A stretch of DNA of 8,759 nt from the NCBI GenBank assembly GCA_050264575.1, contig JBLNGH010000391.1, positions 1 to 8,759 on the forward strand. The letters run 5' to 3'. Positions 1 to 7,297 of the stretch are shown piece by piece. The first letter of the stretch is position 1. Each line of letters opens with the position of its first letter. This DNA is from DASQFI01 sp050264575 (GTDB lineage: Bacteria > Acidobacteriota > Vicinamibacteria > Vicinamibacterales > SCN-69-37). The notes beneath the pieces are model-generated. The model worked only from the letters and a program-made list of their open reading frames with translations. It was not told the DNA's origin and searched no databases. Position numbers and translations under genes: made by a program.

Positions 1-2113
1 AGCCGCGCGTGATCTCTTGCCACGACTTGCCCATGTCGCGCGTGCGATAGATGTGCGGATTGAAGTCCGTGAGCTGATGACGATCGACGGACGCATACGC
101 CGTATTCGCGTCGAAATGCGACGCTTCGATCGTCGTCACCCTGCTCCACGCGTCGACCGCGGGTGGCGTGACGTTCTGCCAGGTCTTGCCGTCATCAGGC
201 GTGACCTGAATCAGTCCGTCATCGGTGCCGATCCAGATGAGCGGCGCGCGGACGGGCGACGGCGACACAGCGTAGATGACGCCGCGATTGCCGTTGCGAT
301 CGGTGTCCTTCGCGGCAACCGCGTCGAGATTCTTCGGGATGCCCGGGTCCGGACGCGTCAAGTCGCCGGAAATCTGCGTCCAGGTGCGCATGTCGTCCGT
401 CGTCTTGAACAGAAACTGATTCGCGTAGTACAGCGCGTGGGGGTCCGCGCGTGAGAAAACGAGCGGCTGCGTCCAGTCGGTGCGCGCCGGTTCGGGCGAC
501 TTCGGTTGCGTAACCGTGCCGGCCGGGGTGTTGAGCTCGAGATCCCAGCGTTCGGCGTTGCCGAGGAATCCAAAGACGATCGTTGGATGCAGCGGATCGG
601 CGGCGGTCGAGCCGCTCTCACCGCCGGGACCGATCGGCTCCCAGTCGCGCATCGAGATGCCGGCGAATTTGCCGCGGCTGCGCACGGCGACGGCGCCGCT
701 GTCCTGCTGCGCGCCCGTGACCCAGTACGGCGCGCGGTAATCGACGGACACGTGATAGATCTGCGCCGTCGGCTGATTCAGCCACGAGCTCCAAGTCACG
801 TCCTTCGGATCCTCGGCGAGCGCATTGCGCGTGATGATCGCGCCCTGGTCGCTCGCGAGGATCATCGTGTTCGGATCGTCGGGCGAGACCCAGGCCTGGT
901 GGTAATCGTCGCCGCCCGGCGAACCGCGCAGCGTGACCCACGTCTTGCCGCCATCCTTCGATCGATACGTCGCGACGTTCGGCACGTAGACGATGTCGGG
1001 ATTCTTCGGATCGACGGCGATCTTCTCGAAATACCAGCCGCGGCCGGCAAGGCCCTGAATGGCGGCGGCCTCAGTCGACATCTTCGTCCACGTCGCGCCG
1101 GCGTCGTCCGATCGATAGAGGCCGCCCTGCGGCGGCGCGGGTGGCGTCGCAGGTGGAGTCGCGGCTCCCGCGGCGCGGCCACCGCCTCCTCGGCCCGGCG
1201 GCGTGCCGGGACAGCCGGTGGCCGGTTCGTCCGTCTGACCTTCCGGCAGGAAGTTGTCGACGATCGCGTAAACGCGTTTGGGATTGCTCGGCGCTACCGC
1301 AATGCCGCTGCGGCCGATGCACGCCTTCGGGAGTCCGTTCGTGAGCTGCGTCCAGTTGGTGCCGCCGTCGGTGGATTTGTAGATTCCGCCGCCCGGTCCG
1401 TTCGTCGGCTGGTAGGTGTACCAGACGGGCCGGCGCGTGTTCCACAGCGTCGCGTACACGACCTGTGAGTTGCTCGGATCGATGACGACGTCGACTGCGC
1501 CGACGCTGTCGTTCTTGAAGAGCACTTTCGTCCACGACCGGCCGCCGTTCTGCGATCGATACACCCCGCGATCGGGATGCGGGTCATAGAGGTGCCCGAT
1601 CGCCGCCACGAAAACGATCTCGGGATTCTTCGGATCGACGGCGACCTTTCCGATGTGCTGCGTCTCCTCGAGCCCGGGAAGATGCGTCCAGGTCCGGCCG
1701 GCATCGGTCGACTTGTAGACGCCGTTGCCGTACCCGGTCGAATCACGGAGCGTCGATTCGCCGCTGCCCACGTAAATCGTGTCGGGCTGCGACGCGGCCA
1801 CCGCCAGCGCGCCAATCGACGCGACCGGCTGGCCGTCGAACACCGGCCGCCACACGCGTCCCGCATCGATCGTTTTCCACACACCGCCGTTGACGGAGCC
1901 GAAGTAGAACTCCTGGGGCCGGCCGGGCACGCCGCTCACGGCGGCGACGCGTCCGCCGCGAAACGGACCGAGCAGCCGCCACCGGAGACCGGAATATAGA
2001 TTGGCGTCATAGCCGCCCTGACTCGCGCGCAGTGGGGAGGCGGCTGGCCACGCCATCAACGCGCAGACCGACGAAAGCAGCACAGCGATGAGGGTCCGAA
2101 CCCGGGTTCGCAT
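1..2113 (-). CDS. Secreted BNR/Asp-box beta-propeller protein (sortilin/VPS10-like), 3' end outside window
   Basis: Seen: 704 open codons from the ATG at 2113 to the window edge with no stop, so the C-terminus is missing. GGAGGG (2126-2121) lies 7 nt before the ATG and fixes the start. Residues 1-31 look like a Sec signal peptide (Arg-rich start, hydrophobic LIAVLLSSVCALM, then small residues). Nine Asp-box-like repeats follow the pattern (K/R)S-x-D-x-G-x-(T/S)W near residues 80, 134, 186, 246, 334, 384, 570, 639 and 690, several preceded by strands such as KVAVDPKNPEIVFV. A Pro/Gly-rich insert covers about 302-331. Known of the family: WD40/YVTN/BNR-like or 'glycosyl hydrolase, BNR repeat' proteins are exported propellers, often about 1000 residues and frequent in Acidobacteriota; their substrates are mostly unknown. 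Inference: a periplasmic or surface protein that binds or cleaves a polymer or peptide. I see no catalytic motif. Propeller class is sure; function is not. Confidence 0.9.
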   Translation of the reverse strand, partial: MRTRVRTLIAVLLSSVCALMAWPAASPLRASQGGYDANLYSGLRWRLLGPFRGGRVAAVSGVPGRPQEFYFGSVNGGVWKTIDAGRVWRPVFDGQPVASIGALAVAASQPDTIYVGSGESTLRDSTGYGNGVYKSTDAGRTWTHLPGLEETQHIGKVAVDPKNPEIVFVAAIGHLYDPHPDRGVYRSQNGGRSWTKVLFKNDSVGAVDVVIDPSNSQVVYATLWNTRRPVWYTYQPTNGPGGGIYKSTDGGTNWTQLTNGLPKACIGRSGIAVAPSNPKRVYAIVDNFLPEGQTDEPATGCPGTPPGRGGGGRAAGAATPPATPPAPPQGGLYRSDDAGATWTKMSTEAAAIQGLAGRGWYFEKIAVDPKNPDIVYVPNVATYRSKDGGKTWVTLRGSPGGDDYHQAWVSPDDPNTMILASDQGAIITRNALAEDPKDVTWSSWLNQPTAQIYHVSVDYRAPYWVTGAQQDSGAVAVRSRGKFAGISMRDWEPIGPGGESGSTAADPLHPTIVFGFLGNAERWDLELNTPAGTVTQPKSPEPARTDWTQPLVFSRADPHALYYANQFLFKTTDDMRTWTQISGDLTRPDPGIPKNLDAVAAKDTDRNGNRGVIYAVSPSPVRAPLIWIGTDDGLIQVTPDDGKTWQNVTPPAVDAWSRVTTIEASHFDANTAYASVDRHQLTDFNPHIYRTRDMGKSWQEITRG

Positions 2114-2158
2114 TGGCGATCCCTCCGGGACGATCGTATAACCGAAGGGGTTGGCGCG
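2114..2158. promoter_or_regulatory. 45-bp divergent intergenic region with both ribosome binding sites
   Basis: This gap must carry the start signals of both the propeller gene (minus) and the methyltransferase (plus). GGAGGG on the minus strand (2126-2121) and GAAGGGG on the plus strand (2144-2150, 8 nt before the ATG) are the two Shine-Dalgarno sites. A possible plus-strand promoter is TTGGCG (2113-2118), an 18-bp spacer, then TATAAC (2137-2142). Its expected start site would fall near 2149, inside the plus-strand ribosome site, so this promoter call is weak. On the minus strand TACGAT (2138-2133) is -10-like without a good -35. The two genes cannot have well separated promoters here. Confidence 0.4.
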
Positions 2159-2821
2159 ATGAGCTTCGCGAGCAAGCTTGCCACGCAATGTCAGAACCCG
2201 ATCGGGTGGCTGGGCAGACGGTTCCTGCTACGCATGAACAAGAGCCATTCCATGCTGACTGACTGGGGCTTGACGCACGTCGCGATTGCCAGGAGTGCGG
2301 TCGTGCTCGATGTCGGCTGCGGAGGCGGCCGGACCATCTTCAAGCTGGCCGCGCGCGCGTCAGAAGGCCGGGTGTACGGCATCGATCATTCCGCGGAAAG
2401 CGTCGCGATGTCCCGCAAAACGAACGCGCGGGCGATCGAGCGGGGACACGTCGACGTCCGGCAAGCGACCGTCTCCCGGTTGCCGTTTTCCGACAACACG
2501 TTCGACCTGGCCACAGCGATCGAAACGCACTTCTACTGGCCGAGCCTCGGCACCGACATACGGGAACTCCTGCGCGTCCTCAAGCCAGGTGGCACGCTGG
2601 TGATCGTTGCGGAGGTCTACAAAGGCGGCAAGAACGACGAACAGGTCCAGAAATTCGCTGAGCTCATGAAAAAATCAAATACGCATTACGAGAATCTCAG
2701 CGTCGCCGAACATCGCGAGCTGTTCGTCTCGGCGGGGTATTCAGCCGTTCAGGTCTTCGAGGAGTACGAGAAAGGCTGGATCTGCGTCGTAGGCAAGAAG
2801 CCTCAAAGCCAGAAAGCCTGA
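2159..2821 (+). CDS. Class I SAM-dependent methyltransferase (Methyltransf_11 type)
   Basis: Seen: 220 residues. The start at 2159 has GAAGGGG 8 nt upstream. The Rossmann-fold SAM site is complete: motif I VLDVGCGGG (49-57), the acidic residue at the end of beta-2 in YGIDHS (D76), the post-I segment RQATVSRLPFSDNTFD (101-116), and the LKPGG loop (141-145) leading into strand TLVIV. Residues 122-127 (ETHFYW) stand where substrate-side residues lie in this fold. There is no signal peptide, so it is cytoplasmic. Known: small proteins of this build methylate small molecules, lipids or quinone-like compounds. The substrate cannot be read from the sequence. The last residues (KKPQSQKA) are encoded by the start of an 8-bp repeat array, so the natural C-terminus may have been extended by it. 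It is a single gene, divergent from the propeller gene and convergent with the permease. Confidence 0.9.
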   Translation: MSFASKLATQCQNPIGWLGRRFLLRMNKSHSMLTDWGLTHVAIARSAVVLDVGCGGGRTIFKLAARASEGRVYGIDHSAESVAMSRKTNARAIERGHVDVRQATVSRLPFSDNTFDLATAIETHFYWPSLGTDIRELLRVLKPGGTLVIVAEVYKGGKNDEQVQKFAELMKKSNTHYENLSVAEHRELFVSAGYSAVQVFEEYEKGWICVVGKKPQSQKA

Positions 2822-2866
2822 AAGCCGGAGAGCTTGGAATCGCTTTCAAGCTTTCTGGCTTTCAAG
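2797..2866. repeat. Inverted array of 8-bp tandem repeats
   Basis: On the plus strand, in strict 8-bp register, stand AAAGCCAG (2805), AAAGCCTG (2813), AAAGCCGG (2821) and a decayed AGAGCTTG (2829), preceded by a weak GAAGCCTC (2797). After six bases the reverse orientation follows: CTTTCAAG (2843), CTTTCTGG (2851) and CTTTCAAG (2859). The stop codon of the methyltransferase is formed inside the array, and the permease stop begins at 2870, just past it. An octamer array of this kind looks like a dispersed intergenic element rather than a chance sequence. I cannot check its copy number. Confidence 0.75.
2805..2862. terminator. Probable bidirectional terminator hairpin between convergent genes
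   Basis: The arms 2805-2825 and 2842-2862 pair over 21 bp with one C-A mismatch (2818/2849) around a 16-nt loop. It sits at the 3' ends of two convergent genes, six bases before the permease stop on the minus strand and overlapping the last codons of the methyltransferase. There is no proper T-run after either arm, so termination is inferred from position and stem strength. It could instead stabilise 3' ends or merely be a repeat element. Confidence 0.5.
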
Positions 2867-2867
2867 G

Positions 2868-5549
2868 TCAACGCTCGGATCGCAGGGTTTCCAATGGATC
2901 GACGCGCGTGGCCGACCGCGCCGAGAGGTAGCACGCGAGCAACGTGACTGCGGTCAGCACGGCGGCGACCGCGGCGAGCGTCACAGGATCCCTCACGGTC
3001 ACGCCGTACACGAGGCTCGCCAGGCTCTTGCCGGCGGCGATGGCGCCAGCGGTGCCGGCACCAATTCCGATGACGACGACCACGAGCCCATGTCGCAGGA
3101 ACAATCGCAGGATCTGATCGTGCGTCGCGCCGAGCGCCATGCGCACGCCGATCTCCCGACGGCGCTCGCTCACGTTCTGGGCGATGATCCCATAGAGCCC
3201 GATCGCTGTCAGAAGCATCGCCGCGCCGGCAAAGGCCGAAAGCACGATCGCCGCCACGCGCCGCCGGCTGGCGGCCTCCCTCATGACCTGTTCGACCGTG
3301 CGGTCGTTGAACACAGGAACTGAACGGTCAAGACTGCGGATCGCCGTTTCGATCGAGGAACTCGACACGGTCCCTCTTGTCCGCGCGACGGCGAACACGG
3401 TCGACCGCGTCTGTTGCACCACCGGCATGAAGATCTGTTGCGGCGTGTCCTGATCGAGGCCGTGCTGCTTGACGTCGCCGACAATGCCGACGATGGTGCG
3501 CCAGGGGCCGTATCCCTCGCTCGGATCCGACCCGGCCAGCCTGATCTGCTGTCCGATCGGATCTTCGTTCTTGTTGACGAAGGCAGATGGATTCGTGTCG
3601 CCGGCAGCGGCGCGCGCCACCCAGTACAGGTTGACCAGACTGGCATTGATGATGGCCACGGGCTGAGAGTCTGGCGTGTCGGACCGGTCGAACACGCGCC
3701 CTCTGATGAGGGGGATCTTCAGTGTTTCGAAGTAGCCGGCGCTCACCGGCGCGATGCCCGCACTGGGCAAGTCCATCATGCCCGCAGGCGGCGGGACCGG
3801 CCTGCCGGCGACCGTGAACCGGGTCCACCAGTTCGAGCCAAGGATGGGGAGCGAATATGTGATCGCGGCGTTCTCGACGCCGGGAACCGCTCGGAGCCGC
3901 TCGACCATCTCCATGTAGAACGCCTGCTTTCGCGAATCGGGCCAGGCCGGGCCGGCCAGCGTGAACATCACGGTCTGCAGGTTGTGGGGATCGAAACCCG
4001 GATCGACCCTCGACAGCCGCAGCATCGTGTGGACCATCAGTCCGGATCCGGAGAGGAGCACCGCCGCGACCGCGACCTCGCCAATCAGCAGGCTGCGGCG
4101 CAGCAGAGAGGTTCGTCGCGTCGACCCGCGGCCGGACCGCAACACCGTGTCGTGGCCGGCAGTTGACGCCCGAAGCGCGGGCAGCACCCCGAACAGAAAC
4201 GCACAGCCACAACTGAAAAATGTGATGCACGACAGCACGACGGCGTCGAGGCGAGTCTCATCGAGGCGAGGCGTGTCGCCGGGCGCGACGCTGACCAGAC
4301 CGCTCAGAATGGCGGCGCCTGCCAGTGCGCCGAACACGCCACCCGTTCCGACCAGCAACGCGTGTTCGACGAGCAACTGTCGGATCAGGCTCCACCGGCT
4401 GCCGCCGATCGCGGCGCGGACGCCGAATTCGTGCGCGCGCGAGGCGCTTCTGTTCAGAAGCAAACTGGCCAGGTTGACGCAGGCGATGAGGAGGAGCAGC
4501 GCCACGGCGCCGGCGAGCACGGTCAGCGTCGGCGCGACGTCACGGACGACGCGGTCGGCCAGCGAGACGAGGTAGACGCCGGTGCCCTTGTTCGTCTCCG
4601 GGTATTCCACGGCAAGCGCGGTCACGATGCGCTGCAGTTCCGCCCGCGCGGAGATCACGTCGACTCCGGGCTTGAGCCGGCCGACGGCATAGAGACCCGT
4701 GTGGGTATTGCGGTCCTGCATCCCGCGGTAGTTCGCCGCCACCTGCGGCTCGAGCAGCAGATACACGTCGGCGGCCGTCATGTATCGAAACCCCGGCGGC
4801 AGCACGCCAATCACGATGTACGGCCTGCGGGTCAGCGAGATCGCCCGGCCGATCGCGGCCGGCGCAGCGCCGAACTCCCGCATCGCGAAGGCGTAACTCA
4901 CGACGGCCGTCGAGGCGGCATCAGGCCGGACATCGGAGTCGTCGAACAGACGGCCCTGGAACGGCGTCGCACCAAGCACGCCAAAAAAGTCCACGGTCAC
5001 GCTTCGCGCGTCGAGCCGCTTCGGGAGTTCACCGCCCGTGACGATCACCGCGTCCGCCAGGGTGCCCGCGATGCCGTCGAACGACGCGGCGCGCCGGCGC
5101 CAGTCCTCGAAGTTCGGCCACGCGATGCCGGAGCCCGCCTGTTCCCCCAGAAACACGAGGCGGTCCGCGTCCCGGTAGGGCAACGGCCGCACGAGCACGG
5201 CATACGCGATGGAGAAAATTGCCGTGGTCGAGCCGATGCCGAGGATGAGCACCGCCAGCGCGGTGGCCGTGAATCGCGGCGAGCGCCACAGGAGCCGCGC
5301 GCCGTATCTCACGTCGCGCCAGAACGTATCGAGCCACGTCGCGCGGACGGCCCGGGTCGATTCGATCGTCTGGGTCAGTCCTCCGAGATCGCGGAGGGCC
5401 AGCCTCCGTGCCTCTTCAGGCGGGACGCCACGGGATCGGTGCCCCTCGATCTCGCGTTCGAGGTGATCGTGGAGTTCCTCAGCGATCTCGCGGTCAATGC
5501 GGCGCCGGCGGAGGAGTCCACGCAGAAAGGCGATGAGACGAGCGATCAT
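2868..5549 (-). CDS. ADOP-family ABC transporter permease (MacB_PCD/FtsX duplicated), no ATPase domain
   Basis: Seen: 893 residues from the ATG at 5549, chosen over an upstream ATG at 5597 because GGGGAGG lies 4 nt before it and it overlaps the PadR stop as ATGA. Residues 1-75 form the charged cytoplasmic ADOP N-domain (RRRRIDREIAEELHDHLE). About eight membrane helices lie near 94-120, 342-365, 396-419, 436-459, 484-508, 764-790, 820-845 and 854-876, giving two MacB_PCD-FtsX halves with periplasmic parts at 121-340 and 510-760. Coupling-type segments are HEFGVRAAIGGSR (373-385) and REIGVRMALGA (799-809). Known: ADOPs (acidobacterial duplicated orphan permeases) belong to the MacB/FtsX type VII superfamily and usually lack a neighbouring ATPase; none is seen here. 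Inference: mechanotransmission or efflux at the inner membrane with an ATPase encoded elsewhere. The substrate is unknown. Its PadR partner lies directly upstream. Confidence 0.93.
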   Translation of the reverse strand: MIARLIAFLRGLLRRRRIDREIAEELHDHLEREIEGHRSRGVPPEEARRLALRDLGGLTQTIESTRAVRATWLDTFWRDVRYGARLLWRSPRFTATALAVLILGIGSTTAIFSIAYAVLVRPLPYRDADRLVFLGEQAGSGIAWPNFEDWRRRAASFDGIAGTLADAVIVTGGELPKRLDARSVTVDFFGVLGATPFQGRLFDDSDVRPDAASTAVVSYAFAMREFGAAPAAIGRAISLTRRPYIVIGVLPPGFRYMTAADVYLLLEPQVAANYRGMQDRNTHTGLYAVGRLKPGVDVISARAELQRIVTALAVEYPETNKGTGVYLVSLADRVVRDVAPTLTVLAGAVALLLLIACVNLASLLLNRSASRAHEFGVRAAIGGSRWSLIRQLLVEHALLVGTGGVFGALAGAAILSGLVSVAPGDTPRLDETRLDAVVLSCITFFSCGCAFLFGVLPALRASTAGHDTVLRSGRGSTRRTSLLRRSLLIGEVAVAAVLLSGSGLMVHTMLRLSRVDPGFDPHNLQTVMFTLAGPAWPDSRKQAFYMEMVERLRAVPGVENAAITYSLPILGSNWWTRFTVAGRPVPPPAGMMDLPSAGIAPVSAGYFETLKIPLIRGRVFDRSDTPDSQPVAIINASLVNLYWVARAAAGDTNPSAFVNKNEDPIGQQIRLAGSDPSEGYGPWRTIVGIVGDVKQHGLDQDTPQQIFMPVVQQTRSTVFAVARTRGTVSSSSIETAIRSLDRSVPVFNDRTVEQVMREAASRRRVAAIVLSAFAGAAMLLTAIGLYGIIAQNVSERRREIGVRMALGATHDQILRLFLRHGLVVVVIGIGAGTAGAIAAGKSLASLVYGVTVRDPVTLAAVAAVLTAVTLLACYLSARSATRVDPLETLRSER

Positions 5550-5875
5550 CGGTCCTCCCCCAGGACGCGCCGCATTGACAGCGCGAACGCCTCCCACGTC
5601 TCGGTCTCCTGGTCAAGCCGCCTTCGCCCGGCCCGCGTGATCGTGTAGACACGCGCCCGCCGGTTGTTCTCCGATGCCGTCATCTCGGATCGCACGTCAC
5701 CGCGCAGCTCGAGTCGATGGAGCGCCGGGTACAACGACCCCTGGCTGGTCTTGAGACCGTCCTTCGACATCTGCTGAAGGCGGTTCGAGATCCCCCAGCC
5801 GTGATTGGGGCCAAGCTCGAGAATGCGCAGGATGAGGAGATCCAGCGTGCCCTGGAGCAACTGTGTTTTGTTCAC
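5546..5875 (-). CDS. PadR-family winged-helix transcriptional regulator
   Basis: Seen: 109 residues, a usual length for short (subfamily-2-like) PadR proteins. The start is GTG at 5875, because the typical PadR opening MNKTQLLQGTLDLLIL begins exactly there; GAGAGG lies 7 nt upstream. The helix-turn-helix spans about 24-57 with recognition helix SQGSLYPALHRLE (44-56); the wing is RARVYTIT (73-80), followed by the AGRRRL start of the C-terminal dimerisation helix. The TGA overlaps the permease ATG by one base pair step (ATGA), so translation is coupled. Known: PadR-ADOP pairs are a standard acidobacterial arrangement, and PadR proteins usually repress their own operon until a ligand binds. Inference: it senses a compound or stress and controls the ADOP. 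The dyads directly upstream support autoregulation. Confidence 0.93.
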   Translation of the reverse strand: MNKTQLLQGTLDLLILRILELGPNHGWGISNRLQQMSKDGLKTSQGSLYPALHRLELRGDVRSEMTASENNRRARVYTITRAGRRRLDQETETWEAFALSMRRVLGEDR

Positions 5876-5880
5876 GCGTC

Positions 5881-5931
5881 GACCTCTCGGGATCCGAGAG
5901 GAGTGTAGATCGGTGACCTCTCGGAGGGCAA
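5881..5931 (-). promoter_or_regulatory. PadR-ADOP promoter with dyad operator
   Basis: Reading the minus strand, TTGCCC (5931-5926) as -35 and TACACT (5907-5902) as -10 are 18 bp apart, with an expected start near 5895. A perfect dyad, CCTCTCGG-GAT-CCGAGAGG, covers 5883-5901, that is from the -10 edge across the start site to the ribosome site of padR. A second GACCTCTCGG copy (5915-5924; first copy 5881-5890) lies between -35 and -10, 34 bp from the first. This placement is what a self-repressing regulator would use. The sequence is not the ATGT/ACAT type reported for several PadR proteins, so the link to this PadR is inference from position. Confidence 0.6.
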
Positions 5932-5956
5932 GAGGACGCGTGCGCCCCGCGGAGCT

Positions 5957-7297
5957 TTACGGCCCTTTCAGCTTCCTGAGGATCCGGTCCTGAATCCAGT
6001 GCTCGTCCCACCACTCGATGGGGTTCACCATCTGACCGCCGACCAGCATCGTGAAGTGCAAGTGGTCGCCGCCGGCCAGGCCGGTCATGCCGCTCCGGCC
6101 CAACTCCTGGCTCTTCTCGACGAGGTCGCCGACTTTGACGCCGAAGGACGAGAGGTGGCCGTAGAGTGATTGCACGCCCAGGCCGTGATCGAGAATCACG
6201 CAGTTGCCGTAGATGCCGAGGTCGGCCGCAAAGATCACCTTGCCGCGATTCGCGGCGACCACCGGTGTATTCGCGAACGACGCCAGGTCGAACCCGAGGT
6301 GAACCGTCTTGTCGACTTCCCGGCCCTGATACAGATAGGTCCTGAAATCCGCGAACGCCGCCTCGGCCTTCGTGTTCGTGAATGGATGAAACACGGCACC
6401 GCGCCACAGCAACTCGGGCGAGGTCTTGGTCGCCATCGCGTGAATCGTCGCGTTGTTCTTCTGCCGCAACTCGCTGTTGATGGCGACGTACTGCTCAATC
6501 AGCGTCCCGGCCGGCTTGATCTCGGTCGTGCCGGCGAGAATCGCCGGGACGACCCGCCCCAGGAACTTGTCGTCAAGCACAATGGTGCTTTTCTTGAACG
6601 GTTTCGTGAAGGTCAGGTGATCGAACTCGCTGGTCGCTTCCTCGCCCGTGACATCCCGCGCAAAGAGCTTCATCGGCGCGTTCACGTTCTGGTCGTAGCG
6701 GAGGGCAAAGAACGCAACACGCAGCCCGGCAGGATTGCCGTCTGTCTTCAACCCCTCGATCTTCACGCCGGTGATCGGGAAGCCCGGGTACTCGAGGTCG
6801 CCGACTCGCACCCCCGACCCGACGTCCTCCGGCATGACGCGGTAGACGATCATCTCGGAGCCGCCCAGGTTGATGTAATGCTTGGTCGAGACGACCGAGA
6901 CCCGCGGCTTCTCGAGGCGAATCGTCATCTTCCGGGTCGCCTCGGTCGTCAGGGTCCGTATGCCCCACACCTTGCGCGATGCCGTGACGATGACGGCGGC
7001 CGGCCCGGCCTGGAGCTTCAGGTCCGGTACCGACGCCGCGCTGACCGTCATCTTCACGGCCGTCGATCCGGCGGGGGGCGCCGGAAGCGCCGTCCGCGTG
7101 CCGCCCTGCTCGAACGCGAGCTGCACGTCCGCGGGTGTGGCTGAAGTGACCTGAAACTCAATCGGGATGACGGCTCCGGCGAATTCGCCGGGTTTGGTGA
7201 AGGCGAGGGATGGCGGCGTCTGGAAACCGGCGACCACGTAGGTGCCAGCGGCGGCAATGACAATGAGGACCAGCAGGATCAGAACAAGCTTGCGCAC
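5957..7297 (-). CDS. Membrane-anchored M23 (LytM) family metallopeptidase
   Basis: Seen: 446 residues from GTG at 7297. An in-frame TGA stands immediately before it, so no longer start exists. Residues 3-24 are a hydrophobic signal anchor (LVLILLVLIVIAAAGTYVVAGF). Residues about 30-310 are beta-rich with no motif I recognise; 30-130 resembles an immunoglobulin-like fold. The C-terminal M23 domain (about 325-430) keeps every catalytic residue: HLGFD (H333, D337), LYGHLS (H381) and DHLHF (H412, H414). Known: M23 enzymes are zinc endopeptidases that cut peptidoglycan cross-bridges. Inference: an active periplasmic cell-wall hydrolase, unlike degenerate activators of the EnvC/NlpD type. No convincing Shine-Dalgarno site is present. 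The gene is on the same strand as padR-ADOP, 81 bp upstream, but that pair has its own promoter. Confidence 0.93.
   Translation of the reverse strand: MRKLVLILLVLIVIAAAGTYVVAGFQTPPSLAFTKPGEFAGAVIPIEFQVTSATPADVQLAFEQGGTRTALPAPPAGSTAVKMTVSAASVPDLKLQAGPAAVIVTASRKVWGIRTLTTEATRKMTIRLEKPRVSVVSTKHYINLGGSEMIVYRVMPEDVGSGVRVGDLEYPGFPITGVKIEGLKTDGNPAGLRVAFFALRYDQNVNAPMKLFARDVTGEEATSEFDHLTFTKPFKKSTIVLDDKFLGRVVPAILAGTTEIKPAGTLIEQYVAINSELRQKNNATIHAMATKTSPELLWRGAVFHPFTNTKAEAAFADFRTYLYQGREVDKTVHLGFDLASFANTPVVAANRGKVIFAADLGIYGNCVILDHGLGVQSLYGHLSSFGVKVGDLVEKSQELGRSGMTGLAGGDHLHFTMLVGGQMVNPIEWWDEHWIQDRILRKLKGP

Noticed and set aside
1131..1213. GC-rich repeat-like stretch that could be a tandem repeat element
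   Set aside because: It encodes the Pro/Gly-rich insert of the propeller in frame, and has no exact repeat unit beyond codon-level similarity.
506..1468. Long plus-strand open frame of about 320 codons
   Set aside because: It is Arg-rich with no motif and lies wholly antisense to the propeller gene, whose repeats are unmistakable. GC-rich codon bias opens the opposite frame.
5550..5597. Longer start for the ADOP permease at 5597
   Set aside because: It would place 16 extra residues inside padR. The ATG at 5549 has a strong ribosome site and the usual ATGA overlap.
4362..5648. Plus-strand open frame of about 428 codons
   Set aside because: It is antisense to the ADOP and PadR genes, rich in Arg, His, Gly and Asp, with no domain and no ribosome site that fits. 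It is a shadow of the real genes.
6170..7144. Plus-strand open frame of about 324 codons opposite the M23 gene
   Set aside because: The M23 frame keeps all zinc ligands and a signal anchor, while the opposite frame has low-complexity basic and acidic content only.
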